A stretch of DNA of 64,000 nt from Vibrio owensii CAIM 1854 = LMG 25443 (GCF_000817815.1 NZ_JPRD01000042.1:21683-85682); one strand, 5' to 3'; shown: positions 44,261 to 53,896, counted from the stretch's first letter. Notes: generated by a model not told the origin, from the sequence alone. Program-made: numbers and translations.

Positions 44261-46966
44261 ATGAAACTAAAAAGAACCCTACTCTCTACCGCAGTGTTAA
44301 CCGCCATGCTTGGTCTTGCTGGTTGTGGCAGCGACTCTGATCCAGAAACTCCAGTTATCTCTACCCCTACTTTGGAATTCGTTGATACCTTGATCGGCAC
44401 TAAAGGTCTTGGCAACGTCAACCCATCTCCAGTTATGCCAGAAGGTATGATTCAACCGTCACCAGATAACTTCGATCCAAACGGTTGGAATGGCAAAGGC
44501 TCGCCTGTCGAATACGACCCAGTACACAGCTTGCTTTCTGGCTTCTCAATGACCCACATTTCTGGCGCAGGTAAAGGCGACCTAAACGACTTCGCTTTCT
44601 TGCCATACACAGGCTTCAATACCGATGCCGTAACCATGGATAAAAGCTCGGAAGTGGCAGAGGTTGGTTACTACTCGGTTGACCTTGTAGAAACTGGCGT
44701 AAAAGCCGAGCTTTCAGCAACCGACCGCGTAGCGTTCCAACGTTACACTTTCAAGCCGGGTGAAGATCGTAAAGTACGTATCGATCTTCAACACGAACTG
44801 TTGGAGCAATACGGCAACCACTCTCGCAGCATCTACTACAAACGCGTTAACGACACCACCGTCGTAGGCGCGCGTACCTCAAACGAATGGGGTCAATGGC
44901 AAACCGTGTTCTTCGCGGCAGAATTCTCTGATCCAATAATTGAAGAGAACCTATACACCAAGCTGGCTTCTGAAAGCAAATTGACTCCAACTGACGCTAC
45001 CGAAGTCGGCTTAGAAGATTACCGCGGTTACGCAGAACACAAACCAATGCCGGGCGAACCAGAACCTGACCCAGAACGTTTGGCAAAACGCGCAAACGAT
45101 GTCCTGACGCATTTGAACTTTGGTAAGAGCGATGATCCATTGGTGGTCAAAGTAGCGATTTCTGGCACTGGCGTTGACGGCGCACTGAAAAACCTAGAAG
45201 CAGACACCAACGGCTGGGATTTCGACAACGTCGTACAACAAAACCGCGTGGCTTGGGAAAACATCCTTGGCGAGTTTGAACTGGAAGGCGGCAACAAAGC
45301 CGACAAGACCATGTTCTACACCTCGCTCTACCGTACGTTTGTTGCTCCATTCGTATACCAAGACGTGGATGGCAAATACCGTGGCATGGATGGCAAAGTG
45401 CACCAAGCAGAAGATGGCTTAGTGAACTACTCAGTGTACTCAATGTGGGATACGTTCCGCGCCGCACACCCACTGAAAACCATCATCGATAAAGACCGCG
45501 CGATTGAACACGCACGCGATCTATTGAACAAATACCAAACGGGCGGCGTGCTGCCAAAATGGGAACTGCACTCGGATTACACTGGTGAAATGGTCGGTCA
45601 TCCTGCGGTTTCGGTTATTGCCGATATCATGGTCAAACACCCAGAAGCCTTTACCGCAGCTGAGTTTGATTTGGCGTTGAAAGCCGCTGACGAAACGGTC
45701 AACTTCAATCTTGATAAAACTGAAAGCTGGGTGCCTTACCAAGATGCTTGGAACGGTGACAAACGCTTCACGGTCATGACGCGTCACAACGACTACCAAG
45801 AAGACGTCGGCTTTATTCCAGCCAATACCAAATGGGCGCCGGACTCTGGCGACAAACCGAATTATGTGGAAGGCTTGAAAGTCGACAAATACGACGAACT
45901 CGTGAACGAATCGGTGTCTTACGGTCTTGAGAATGCTTACTACGACTGGTGTATCGCTCAGATCGCTAAACTTGCAGGCAACGACCAGCAGTACGACCGC
46001 TACATGGCGCGCTCTGAATCGTTCAAGAACTACTTCGATTACAACCCAGAGCAATACGGCAAACTGCAAGACACCAAAGGCAACGCATTGGGTGCAACGG
46101 GCTTTATGCGTCCGGCTTACATGAACAGCGGCAGCAAGGTTTGGGCAAACAACCTGAAAGCCGAATGTTTGGACGAGAACATGGCGCTGTCTATCCCAGA
46201 CGGTATGGACTACAACGCGTGTAAAGACCGCAAAGCACTCAACGAAAGTGACGTGTTCTGGCCTTACCGCGCCGAGCACCGTGGTGAAGACTTCACCGAA
46301 GGCAATACATGGCAATGGACATGGTTTGCACCGCACAACTTGAACGGTCTGGCTAACGTGATGGGCGGTGAGCACATCGACCGTACTGACTTCTCTCTTC
46401 CTGAAGACGTAACCGAACAAGGCAAAGCGGCATTCTTAGCCAACTTGAATGCGCTGTTTAATGCGGACTCCAACGCCGATACAAGCCAATCACACGACAT
46501 GTCTGGCTACATCGGTCAGTTCGTGATGGGTAACGAGCCAGATCATCACGTGCCTTACCTATACAACTGGACAGCAGAGCCATGGAAGACACAAGAAATC
46601 GTCGACCAAGCGATGAACGAGTTCTACCACCCAACCCATGAAGGTCTGATTGGTAACGAAGACGTCGGTCAAATGTCGGCGTGGTATGTGATGTCTGCAT
46701 TGGGCTTCTACCAAGTTACTCCGGGTGAAGCAAGCTACACCATCGGTCGTCCTTTGTTCGACAAAGCCGTGATTCCAGTCGCGGACGGTAAATTCACCAT
46801 CACCTCAGAAAATAACAGCCAAGAGAGCATCTACGTGAAGTCGGTGACCATCAACGGCAAACAATTGAGTGACAACTTCAGCTTCGCGCACAGCGATTTG
46901 AAAGACGGTGGTGAACTGCATTTCGTTATGACTTCAGACAAATCTGAAGCGATGAAAGCGCAATAA
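44261..46966 (+). CDS. GH92 alpha-mannosidase lipoprotein 3
   Basis: A 901-residue protein; the ATG at 44261 has GGAA upstream, while the longer frame from 44213 would read through the hairpin. Lipobox GLAGC (~residue 20), +2 Gly. The GH92 core is present, but the N domain reads LIGTKGLGNVNPSPVMPEG and GFSMTHISGAGKGDLND, so it differs from the HTFPG and FSHTH forms of its neighbours. Later motifs are standard: SMWDTFRAAHP, GNEPDHHVPYLYN, IGNEDVGQMSAWY. The first N-domain changes suggest a different linkage or aglycone preference. Confidence 0.88.
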   Translation: MKLKRTLLSTAVLTAMLGLAGCGSDSDPETPVISTPTLEFVDTLIGTKGLGNVNPSPVMPEGMIQPSPDNFDPNGWNGKGSPVEYDPVHSLLSGFSMTHISGAGKGDLNDFAFLPYTGFNTDAVTMDKSSEVAEVGYYSVDLVETGVKAELSATDRVAFQRYTFKPGEDRKVRIDLQHELLEQYGNHSRSIYYKRVNDTTVVGARTSNEWGQWQTVFFAAEFSDPIIEENLYTKLASESKLTPTDATEVGLEDYRGYAEHKPMPGEPEPDPERLAKRANDVLTHLNFGKSDDPLVVKVAISGTGVDGALKNLEADTNGWDFDNVVQQNRVAWENILGEFELEGGNKADKTMFYTSLYRTFVAPFVYQDVDGKYRGMDGKVHQAEDGLVNYSVYSMWDTFRAAHPLKTIIDKDRAIEHARDLLNKYQTGGVLPKWELHSDYTGEMVGHPAVSVIADIMVKHPEAFTAAEFDLALKAADETVNFNLDKTESWVPYQDAWNGDKRFTVMTRHNDYQEDVGFIPANTKWAPDSGDKPNYVEGLKVDKYDELVNESVSYGLENAYYDWCIAQIAKLAGNDQQYDRYMARSESFKNYFDYNPEQYGKLQDTKGNALGATGFMRPAYMNSGSKVWANNLKAECLDENMALSIPDGMDYNACKDRKALNESDVFWPYRAEHRGEDFTEGNTWQWTWFAPHNLNGLANVMGGEHIDRTDFSLPEDVTEQGKAAFLANLNALFNADSNADTSQSHDMSGYIGQFVMGNEPDHHVPYLYNWTAEPWKTQEIVDQAMNEFYHPTHEGLIGNEDVGQMSAWYVMSALGFYQVTPGEASYTIGRPLFDKAVIPVADGKFTITSENNSQESIYVKSVTINGKQLSDNFSFAHSDLKDGGELHFVMTSDKSEAMKAQ

Positions 46967-46989
46967 CCGACACCTATCCAAATAACGAA

Positions 46990-47008
46990 AGGGGGCATCT
47001 AGCCCCCT
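46990..47008 (+). other. Intercistronic hairpin, GH92-3 to GH92-4
   Basis: AGGGGGC pairs with GCCCCCT around a 5-nt loop; A-rich sequence follows, so it is not a terminator on this strand. Confidence 0.7.
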
Positions 47009-47038
47009 AAAAAACTTCACTTCAGTGGAACCATAAAA

Positions 47039-49495
47039 ATGAAACTAAAAAGAACCCTTATCTCTACCGCTATACTCGCTGCCATGTTTGGTCTTGCTGG
47101 TTGTAACAGTGATGACGACAACAGCAAATCTGGTACTCCATCCCTCGACACTACGCTAACCCAATACGTCAACCCATTGATTGGTACAGGCGCAGATGGC
47201 CACACCTTCCCAGGGGCGGTTGTGCCTTACGGTTTAGTGCAACTTTCTCCTGATACCGAAATGGAAGGCTGGGGCTCTGCCGCAGGTTACTTCGACCACG
47301 GCAAACTGACTGAAATCCCAGTGTATGGCTTCTCCCACACTCACCTTTCTGGCACAGGCATTACCGACCTTGGCGATATCTTAGTTCTGCCTTTCACTAA
47401 GAAAGAAAACGCCGTTTTCAATACCTTCGATAAAGACAACGAAACCGCAGAAGCGGGTTACTACGCGGTTGAACTGAACAAAGGCGAAATCAAAGCTGAA
47501 CTAACTACCACGCAACGTGTTGGCTTCCACCGCTACACCTTCAAAGAAGGCACCACGCCACACATCAAGTTCGATTTAGACCACACTCTCAACAAAGGTC
47601 ACTTCAACAACCGCACCATGAAGGGTGATTTAGAGTTCATCGACGCTTACACCATTCGCGGTTTACGTAGCTCGAACGGTTGGGCGAACAACCAACACGT
47701 CTACTTCTACGCCACCTTCAACCAACCTATCGTCAAAGCCATTGCTCTAGTTGACGGCGCAGAAACGGAAATCGATGTAAACAACGACAACATCGACGCA
47801 GTGAAAACCATCGCTTACCTAGAATTCGCACCATCATCAACACCGCTAGAAATCCAAGTAGGCTTGTCACCAACAGGCACAGAAGGTGCAGAGAAAAACC
47901 TAGAAGCAGAAGCGAAAGACGTGTCATTTGATACTGCGCGCGCTCAAGCCAACGACGCATGGCACCAAGAGCTTAGCCGCATGATGGTATCTGGCGGCAC
48001 GGAAGATCAGAAAGAGATCTTCTACACCGCGCTTTACCACGCTTCTATTGCTCCAATGATTTTCCAAGATGTCGACGGCCAATACCCTGCGATGCGTACT
48101 CGCATTCAAAAAGACGCGGGCGACACACCAAACTACTCCGTGTACTCCATGTGGGATACTTTCCGTGCAGCGCATCCACTGAAAACCATCATCGATCCGG
48201 AACGCGCCGAAGAGTTTGCCAACGACCTGATTCGTAAATACGAAGACGGTGGCATCTTGCCGAAATGGGAACTGCACAGCCACTACACGGGCACTATGAT
48301 CGGCTTCCCTGCGGTTTCTATCATTGCTGACGCGATGGCAAAAGGCTTAGACATCGACCCACAACTTGCCAAAGAAGCGGCTGAGTTTACGGTGCGTTAC
48401 CACGAGGCGTCTGAATTCCCAGATTGGACGGAAGACAACAACATCGACGCAGCAAACGTTGTGCAAGTGAAAGTGTACGAAGAAAACGGCTTTGTTCATC
48501 ATGGCTACTGGAACAGTGCATCTTACACGCTTGAGTTTGCTTACGGTGACTGGGCAATGGCAGAAATCGCACGCATGGCTGGCGATGTAAAACTGCAAGA
48601 AGAGTTTATGACTCGTGCCGACAACTGGCTTAACCATTGGGATGCAGAGACAGGCTTCTTACGTCCGAAAAACCACCCGCTTAGCTCATCACCAAACAAA
48701 CCACCTTTGGAGTTCAACCAACCAATTGATGAAGAGCGTTTGGATGAGTGTGAAATGGTTGAGTGGCCAGAAGGCTCTGGCGTGATGAAAGAGAAATGCC
48801 CGCTGCTACCGTTTGACCCTTACTACGTGGACGAGTTTGCCTACACCGAAGGAAACGCGTGGCAATGGAAGTTCCAACCAATGCACGATTTCAACCGCCT
48901 GAAACAAGAAATCTACCAAGCAGACTTGGCGCAAGGCAAAGACACCACGCCTGAGAAAGCGTTCCGTGAAGACTTGGACGAGTTATTCAATGCGCGTTCT
49001 TCAAACACAGGTGAAGAACTGCCAGACCTAACGGGTTACATCGGTCAGTACATGCACGGTAACGAGCCATCGCACCACATTCCTTACCTATACGCGCTAA
49101 CGGATGAGCCATGGAAAGCGCAAGAGTACCTAGACCGCATCATGTCAGAGATGTACACCAGCGAGCCAACTGGCTTGATTGGCAACGAAGACGTGGGTCA
49201 GATGAGCTCTTGGTACTTGATGTCGGCAATGGGCTTCTACCAAGTGACGCCTGCGGATCCGGTCTACACCATCGGTCGCCCTATGTTTGATGAAATCACC
49301 ATTCCAGTGGAAGGCGGCGAGTTCACAGTCATCGCAGACAACAACAGCCCACACAACAAGTACGTGAAGTCCGTAACCATCAACGGCAAACCGCTGGATG
49401 CCAACTTCACCTTCAAACACAGCGAAATCAAAGCGGGCGGCGAGCTTCACTTCGTCATGACGGGTGACAAGCAAGAAGCGCTTCAAGCTCAGTAA
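47039..49495 (+). CDS. GH92 alpha-mannosidase lipoprotein 4
   Basis: An 818-residue protein with signal peptide MKLKRTLISTAILAAMFG and lipobox LAGC; +2 Asn. Core motifs are LIGTGADGHTFPGAVVP, GFSHTHLSGTGITDLGD, SMWDTFRAAHP, GNEPSHHIPYLYA and IGNEDVGQMSSWY. The first codons are almost identical in DNA to those of GH92-3, while the bodies have diverged. Like its neighbours, it should be an exo-alpha-mannosidase tethered to the outer membrane or facing the periplasm. Confidence 0.9.
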   Translation: MKLKRTLISTAILAAMFGLAGCNSDDDNSKSGTPSLDTTLTQYVNPLIGTGADGHTFPGAVVPYGLVQLSPDTEMEGWGSAAGYFDHGKLTEIPVYGFSHTHLSGTGITDLGDILVLPFTKKENAVFNTFDKDNETAEAGYYAVELNKGEIKAELTTTQRVGFHRYTFKEGTTPHIKFDLDHTLNKGHFNNRTMKGDLEFIDAYTIRGLRSSNGWANNQHVYFYATFNQPIVKAIALVDGAETEIDVNNDNIDAVKTIAYLEFAPSSTPLEIQVGLSPTGTEGAEKNLEAEAKDVSFDTARAQANDAWHQELSRMMVSGGTEDQKEIFYTALYHASIAPMIFQDVDGQYPAMRTRIQKDAGDTPNYSVYSMWDTFRAAHPLKTIIDPERAEEFANDLIRKYEDGGILPKWELHSHYTGTMIGFPAVSIIADAMAKGLDIDPQLAKEAAEFTVRYHEASEFPDWTEDNNIDAANVVQVKVYEENGFVHHGYWNSASYTLEFAYGDWAMAEIARMAGDVKLQEEFMTRADNWLNHWDAETGFLRPKNHPLSSSPNKPPLEFNQPIDEERLDECEMVEWPEGSGVMKEKCPLLPFDPYYVDEFAYTEGNAWQWKFQPMHDFNRLKQEIYQADLAQGKDTTPEKAFREDLDELFNARSSNTGEELPDLTGYIGQYMHGNEPSHHIPYLYALTDEPWKAQEYLDRIMSEMYTSEPTGLIGNEDVGQMSSWYLMSAMGFYQVTPADPVYTIGRPMFDEITIPVEGGEFTVIADNNSPHNKYVKSVTINGKPLDANFTFKHSEIKAGGELHFVMTGDKQEALQAQ

Positions 49496-49544
49496 CGTTT
49501 TATGTAATTCGTGTTTAAAGAATAAGCAGATAGATTAACTCAGT

Positions 49545-49569
49545 GGCAGGAAGTGAGGCGCTTCCTGCC
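49545..49569 (+). other. Intercistronic hairpin, GH92-4 to GH92-5
   Basis: GGCAGGAAG (49545-49553) pairs with CTTCCTGCC (49561-49569) around a 7-nt loop. The AAGGA ribosome site of the next gene follows directly. Confidence 0.7.
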
Positions 49570-49584
49570 TAAGGAATCAAGATT

Positions 49585-52065
49585 ATGAACTTTACGAAAA
49601 CCGCTATCGCCACCGCTGTGATTGCAAGTGTTATTGGTTTGGCTGGCTGCAACGATGACGACGATAACACCTCACCAAGCGTCGATACTTCCAACCTAAA
49701 ATACGTCGACCCATTCATTGGTACTGGCTTTAACGGACACACCTTTCCGGGTCCTGTTGTGCCAGAAGGCATGGTGCAACTTTCTCCAGATACCGAGCTG
49801 ATCGGCTGGCACTCTTCATCAGGTTACCACTTCGATAAAAAGACCCTATTTGGCTTCTCCCACACTCACCTATCTGGCACGGGTATGGGCGGCTTAGGTG
49901 ACATTCTGTTCCTGCCGTTTACCGAAGATAAAGCTAAATACATCGAAGACAGCGACGACTACCGCGAAGCGATTTCAGTCAAAATGGACAAAACCTCTGA
50001 AGTAGCAGAAGCGGGTTACTACTCGGTGAAGATTGCTGAGAACGGTATCAAAGCTGAGCTTACAGCTTCTGAACGTGTCGGCTTCCACCGCTACACCTAC
50101 CCACAAGGTCAACCACAACGTCTGAAGATAGACCTCAACTCCATCCTTAACAGTGACTGGGGTTCGACCTCTCTGCGCAACAAACTGACGGTGAGCGAAG
50201 ACGGTCATACCATCACGGGCGAGCGCGATGCAGCACACTTCTCTGGCTGGGCAAAAAACCAAAAAATCTTCTTCTATGCGACTTTCGATAAGAAGATCAA
50301 AGACGTCTACATCCTTGCTAATGGTAAGCCTGTTGACGGCCTAACGGCAGAGCACGTTTCTGAATTGATTTATGATGACCAAGGTAATCCAGTTAAGCGT
50401 GTCAAAGCGGACGTCACTGCCTACATCGAATTTGAAGATGAAGGCTCACAAGAGCTGAATGCGCAAGTGGCGTTATCTGCGGTTGACCCTCAAGGTGCAG
50501 AAAACAACTACGATGCCGAAGCGAATGTCTCTTTCGATACTGCGCGCAACAACGCACGTGAGAAATGGGCAAAAGCACTCAACTTCTCTATCGAAGGTGG
50601 CACAGAAGATCAAAAAGAGATCTTCTACACTGCGCTTTACCACACCAAGATTGCGCCGATGGTGCATCAAGACGTGGATGGTCGATTCCGTGGCATGGGC
50701 AAAGGCTCAATTCGTGAAGGCGAAGGGGAATACTCCATCGCTTACGGTCAAGCAACGGAAGAACAACCAAACTTCTCGGTTTACTCTCTATGGGATACCC
50801 AACGTGCATTACACCCACTAAAAACCATCACTGAACCAACTCGCGCGGTGCAATACGCGAAGAACCTAGTTCAGAAGTACACTGAAAGCGGCTTGCTGCC
50901 GAAATGGGAGCACTTAGGTGACGAGACAGGCACCATGGTTGGCTACCCAGCGGTAGCAGTGATTGCGGATGCGATGACCAAATTCCCAGAAGAGTTTACT
51001 CAACAAGAGAAAGAGCTGGCGCTGAAAGCCGCGATCGACTCTTCAACTTACGACAACTACCCAGCACTGCAAGCCGATTGGGATCAAGGCGTATTGGATC
51101 GCACTTTAACCAAGCACATCGACTACATTGAGAAAAACGGCTTCACGCCTGCCATCCAACGTGTCGATGGTGAGCCAGTATTTGAAGACTACACGGTTGA
51201 GTCTGTTTCTTACGGTCTAGAAAACGCGTTCTACGATTGGGCCATCGCGCAAATCGCCAAAGCAGCCGGTGATACTCAAGCGGAAGAGCAATACCTTGAA
51301 CGCTCGAAAGGCTACAAGAAGTACTTCGATTACAACCCAACGGAGTACGCAGAGCATGGCGTGACGGGCTTTATGCGTCCATTGATGATTGATGAAAACT
51401 TCATGACGCCATTCGACCCATACGGCACAGAACATGAGACAGGTAACTACACCGAAGGTAACGCATGGCAGTGGACTTGGTTTGTACCGCATGATATCGC
51501 GGGCTTAAAAACCATCATGGGTGGCGATGCTGAGTTCCAGAAAAACCTAGAAGCCACCTTCACAGCAGAAAGCCAAGGCACAGAAACACCGGATATGTCT
51601 GGTTTGATTGGTCAAGTTGCATTTGGTAACGAGCCTTCACACCACATTCCTTACCTATTCAACTGGACCGCAGAACCATGGAAGACGCAACAAGTCGTCG
51701 ACCACATTCTTGATGACATGTACTTTGCAGCGCCAGAAGGCGTCATTGGTAACGAAGACGTAGGCGCGATGTCTGCTTGGTATGTGATGTCTGCACTAGG
51801 CTTCTACCAAGTGAACGCGGCAGAGCCTATCTACACTGTGGGTCGTCCGCTATTCGACAAAGCAGTGATTCCGGTGAAAGGCGGCACGTTCACCATCACC
51901 ACAGAGAACAACGCCGATGACAACATGTACATCAAGTCTGTCACCATCAATGGCAAAGCGTTGGATAACGGTTTCTTCTTCGACCATTCCGAGTTCAAAC
52001 CGGGTGGTGAGTTGCACTTCGTGATGACGGACGAGCAATCTGAAGCGATGAAAGCGCCTCAATAA
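49585..52065 (+). CDS. GH92 alpha-mannosidase lipoprotein 5
   Basis: An 826-residue protein with lipobox LAGC (~residue 22), +2 Asn, and a run of Asp residues behind it. GH92 motifs: FIGTGFNGHTFPGPVVP, GFSHTHLSGTGMGGLGD, SLWDTQRALHP, GDETGTMVGYP, GNEPSHHIPYLFN and IGNEDVGAMSAWY (Ala where others have Gln). AAGGA lies before the ATG at 49585. It ends the array and is followed by a terminator, so the PTS-GH92 unit probably stops here. Confidence 0.9.
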   Translation: MNFTKTAIATAVIASVIGLAGCNDDDDNTSPSVDTSNLKYVDPFIGTGFNGHTFPGPVVPEGMVQLSPDTELIGWHSSSGYHFDKKTLFGFSHTHLSGTGMGGLGDILFLPFTEDKAKYIEDSDDYREAISVKMDKTSEVAEAGYYSVKIAENGIKAELTASERVGFHRYTYPQGQPQRLKIDLNSILNSDWGSTSLRNKLTVSEDGHTITGERDAAHFSGWAKNQKIFFYATFDKKIKDVYILANGKPVDGLTAEHVSELIYDDQGNPVKRVKADVTAYIEFEDEGSQELNAQVALSAVDPQGAENNYDAEANVSFDTARNNAREKWAKALNFSIEGGTEDQKEIFYTALYHTKIAPMVHQDVDGRFRGMGKGSIREGEGEYSIAYGQATEEQPNFSVYSLWDTQRALHPLKTITEPTRAVQYAKNLVQKYTESGLLPKWEHLGDETGTMVGYPAVAVIADAMTKFPEEFTQQEKELALKAAIDSSTYDNYPALQADWDQGVLDRTLTKHIDYIEKNGFTPAIQRVDGEPVFEDYTVESVSYGLENAFYDWAIAQIAKAAGDTQAEEQYLERSKGYKKYFDYNPTEYAEHGVTGFMRPLMIDENFMTPFDPYGTEHETGNYTEGNAWQWTWFVPHDIAGLKTIMGGDAEFQKNLEATFTAESQGTETPDMSGLIGQVAFGNEPSHHIPYLFNWTAEPWKTQQVVDHILDDMYFAAPEGVIGNEDVGAMSAWYVMSALGFYQVNAAEPIYTVGRPLFDKAVIPVKGGTFTITTENNADDNMYIKSVTINGKALDNGFFFDHSEFKPGGELHFVMTDEQSEAMKAPQ

Positions 52066-52088
52066 GTCTCTACCACTCTTCCCTCTTC

Positions 52089-52125
52089 AAAGGTCAGTTC
52101 GCGAGAGCTGGCCTTTTGTTTTTAG
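52089..52125 (+). terminator. Terminator of the GH92 array
   Basis: AAAGGTCAG (52089-52097) pairs with CTGGCCTTT (one G-U pair), followed by TGTTTTT. Confidence 0.75.
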
Positions 52126-52126
52126 C

Positions 52127-52156
52127 CTTTCACTTTCACTTTCACTTTCACTTTCA
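52127..52156. repeat. Hexanucleotide tandem repeat (CTTTCA)x5
   Basis: CTTTCA is repeated five times without error, directly behind the array terminator and upstream of the nucleotidase promoter region. Confidence 0.9.
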
Positions 52157-52225
52157 CCAACACAAATGATCACTCTGCGACAATTAATCATAAGCTCAGT
52201 AAATTTATGTGATCCAATTCAAGCG

Positions 52226-52241
52226 AACGAAACGTTTGCTT
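52226..52241. promoter_or_regulatory. PurR-like box upstream of the nucleotidase
   Basis: On the minus strand the site reads AAGCAAACGTTTCGTT. It shares GCAAACGTTT with the PurR consensus and matches 12 of 16 positions overall. Its place before a nucleotidase supports purine control. Confidence 0.4.
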
Positions 52242-52299
52242 TTTTAAAGTTGCCCCGTTTCGCGAAACCCAACATTCATTCGACTTAACCGGATCAGCT

Positions 52300-53862
52300 A
52301 TGAACACATTTTCTAAAAAGCCGTTACTTTGCGCCTTGGCTGCAATTTCTATCGGTGCTTCATTTTCTTCATTTGCGGAAATTCGCAATGTCACGCTGCT
52401 GCACACCAACGACATCGAGAGCGTTTACGAACCTGTAGATGCCTTTTGGAATCCAGACATCTCACACATCGGTGGTATTCCTTATCTAGCCACCTTGATC
52501 AAACAAACCCGAGCGAAGGAAGAGACCAGTTTCTTGTTTGACGCGGGTGACATTTTCACGGGTTCACTTGCTAAGAAGACTCAAGGCAAACTCTCTTTCG
52601 ATTTGTACAGCGCTATGGGCTACGACGCGATTACGCTCGGCAACCATGAATTTGAATACGGTTGGCAAACACTGAAAGAGAACATGCCGAGAGCGGCTTA
52701 CCCAGTGCTGAACGCCAACATCAAATTCGAGCAAAACGATGCTCCATTTGCTTCGCCCTACACCATTATTGAGCGCGATGGCGTTCGTGTAGGCGTGATA
52801 GGTGTCATGGGCGTGGATGCGTTCTACAACACCATGTGGAAAGGCAATCGCAAGGGTTTAACCATTGATGATCCTATCGAAGTCACTCAATACTGGGTTG
52901 ATAAGATTCGTGATGAAGTGGACATGATTGTCGTACTGACTCACCAAAACAAAACGGCGCCAATGCAAACCGACAAAGAAGCAGACCCAGAAGTGCAACG
53001 CGGTTTTGATGAAGACTACGACATGGCTGGCAAGCTAAAAGGTGTGGATGTGATCTTTGGTGGTCACTCAGACCATGGCTTGTGGAAGCCAGTTGTGCAC
53101 CCGAAAACCGGCACCGTCATCGGTCTTACATTCGGTCAGGGCAAATACTTGGGTTACACCAAGTTTGCGGTGGATACAGAAAAGCACGACGTAAAACTGC
53201 TTGATGGCAAACTCATTCCTGTTGAATCCGACAAACTGGAACGAGACAAGAAAACCAGCGACCTTATCGCCAATGCACGCAGCAAATTCCCTGAGTTAAG
53301 CGAGCAACTGGCGACCATCAACGACACTGCTTACCGCCGTTACTACCGCGAATCAAACGTCGGCAACTTGGTGGCTGATATGATGCGTGAAGCTGCCAAC
53401 GCCGATGTGGGTATGATCAGCTCTGGCAGTATTCGGGTCGACTTAAACAAAGGCCCAGTGACGATGGAAAACGTGATGGATCTTTTCCCATTCACGGATA
53501 AACTCTCGGTCGTGACACTGAGCGGTGAACAGCTCAAAGAACTGTTGGAATACAGCTACACCTTGCCTTACGGTCTGGCGCAATTCTCTGGTATCGAAGC
53601 GCGTTATGACAACGAAAAACCAGAGGGTCAACGCTTGGTGAGCCTAAATGTAAACGGCAAACCAGTGGACAATGCTGACTCATACAAAGTCGCGACTTAC
53701 TCTTACGCTGCAAGTGGCGGTGACGGCTATCATGTGTTTGAGAAAGGTACGTTTGAATCAGAAGGCGATTCAGTAACACAAGTGTTGATTGACCAGTTCA
53801 AAGCGAAGAAGCAAGTGACCGTACCAGAACTCGGTCGCCAAGTAGACGTAAGCCAAAACTAA
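52300..53862 (+). CDS. Periplasmic 5'-nucleotidase (UshA-type)
   Basis: A 520-residue protein with a signal peptide (cleavage near ASFSSFAE). The N-terminal metallophosphoesterase domain shows LLHTNDIESV, GDIFTGS, LGNHEFEYG and GGHSDHG metal-binding motifs. The C-terminal 5_nucleotid_C domain (~320-520) contains ESNVGNLVADMMREA and an aromatic substrate region around LPYGLAQFSG. It would hydrolyse extracellular nucleotides or UDP-sugars in the periplasm. A PurR-like box and a hexamer repeat lie upstream. A zinc-ribbon gene follows after 34 nt. Confidence 0.88.
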   Translation: MNTFSKKPLLCALAAISIGASFSSFAEIRNVTLLHTNDIESVYEPVDAFWNPDISHIGGIPYLATLIKQTRAKEETSFLFDAGDIFTGSLAKKTQGKLSFDLYSAMGYDAITLGNHEFEYGWQTLKENMPRAAYPVLNANIKFEQNDAPFASPYTIIERDGVRVGVIGVMGVDAFYNTMWKGNRKGLTIDDPIEVTQYWVDKIRDEVDMIVVLTHQNKTAPMQTDKEADPEVQRGFDEDYDMAGKLKGVDVIFGGHSDHGLWKPVVHPKTGTVIGLTFGQGKYLGYTKFAVDTEKHDVKLLDGKLIPVESDKLERDKKTSDLIANARSKFPELSEQLATINDTAYRRYYRESNVGNLVADMMREAANADVGMISSGSIRVDLNKGPVTMENVMDLFPFTDKLSVVTLSGEQLKELLEYSYTLPYGLAQFSGIEARYDNEKPEGQRLVSLNVNGKPVDNADSYKVATYSYAASGGDGYHVFEKGTFESEGDSVTQVLIDQFKAKKQVTVPELGRQVDVSQN

Positions 53863-53896
53863 ATCCATTACGGACTTAGCTCGGAGAATAAGCACC

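Noticed and set aside
45521..46420. Long minus-strand open frame inside GH92-3
   Set aside because: It is antisense to a clear GH92 gene, with low-complexity Val/Arg/His composition typical of shadow frames.
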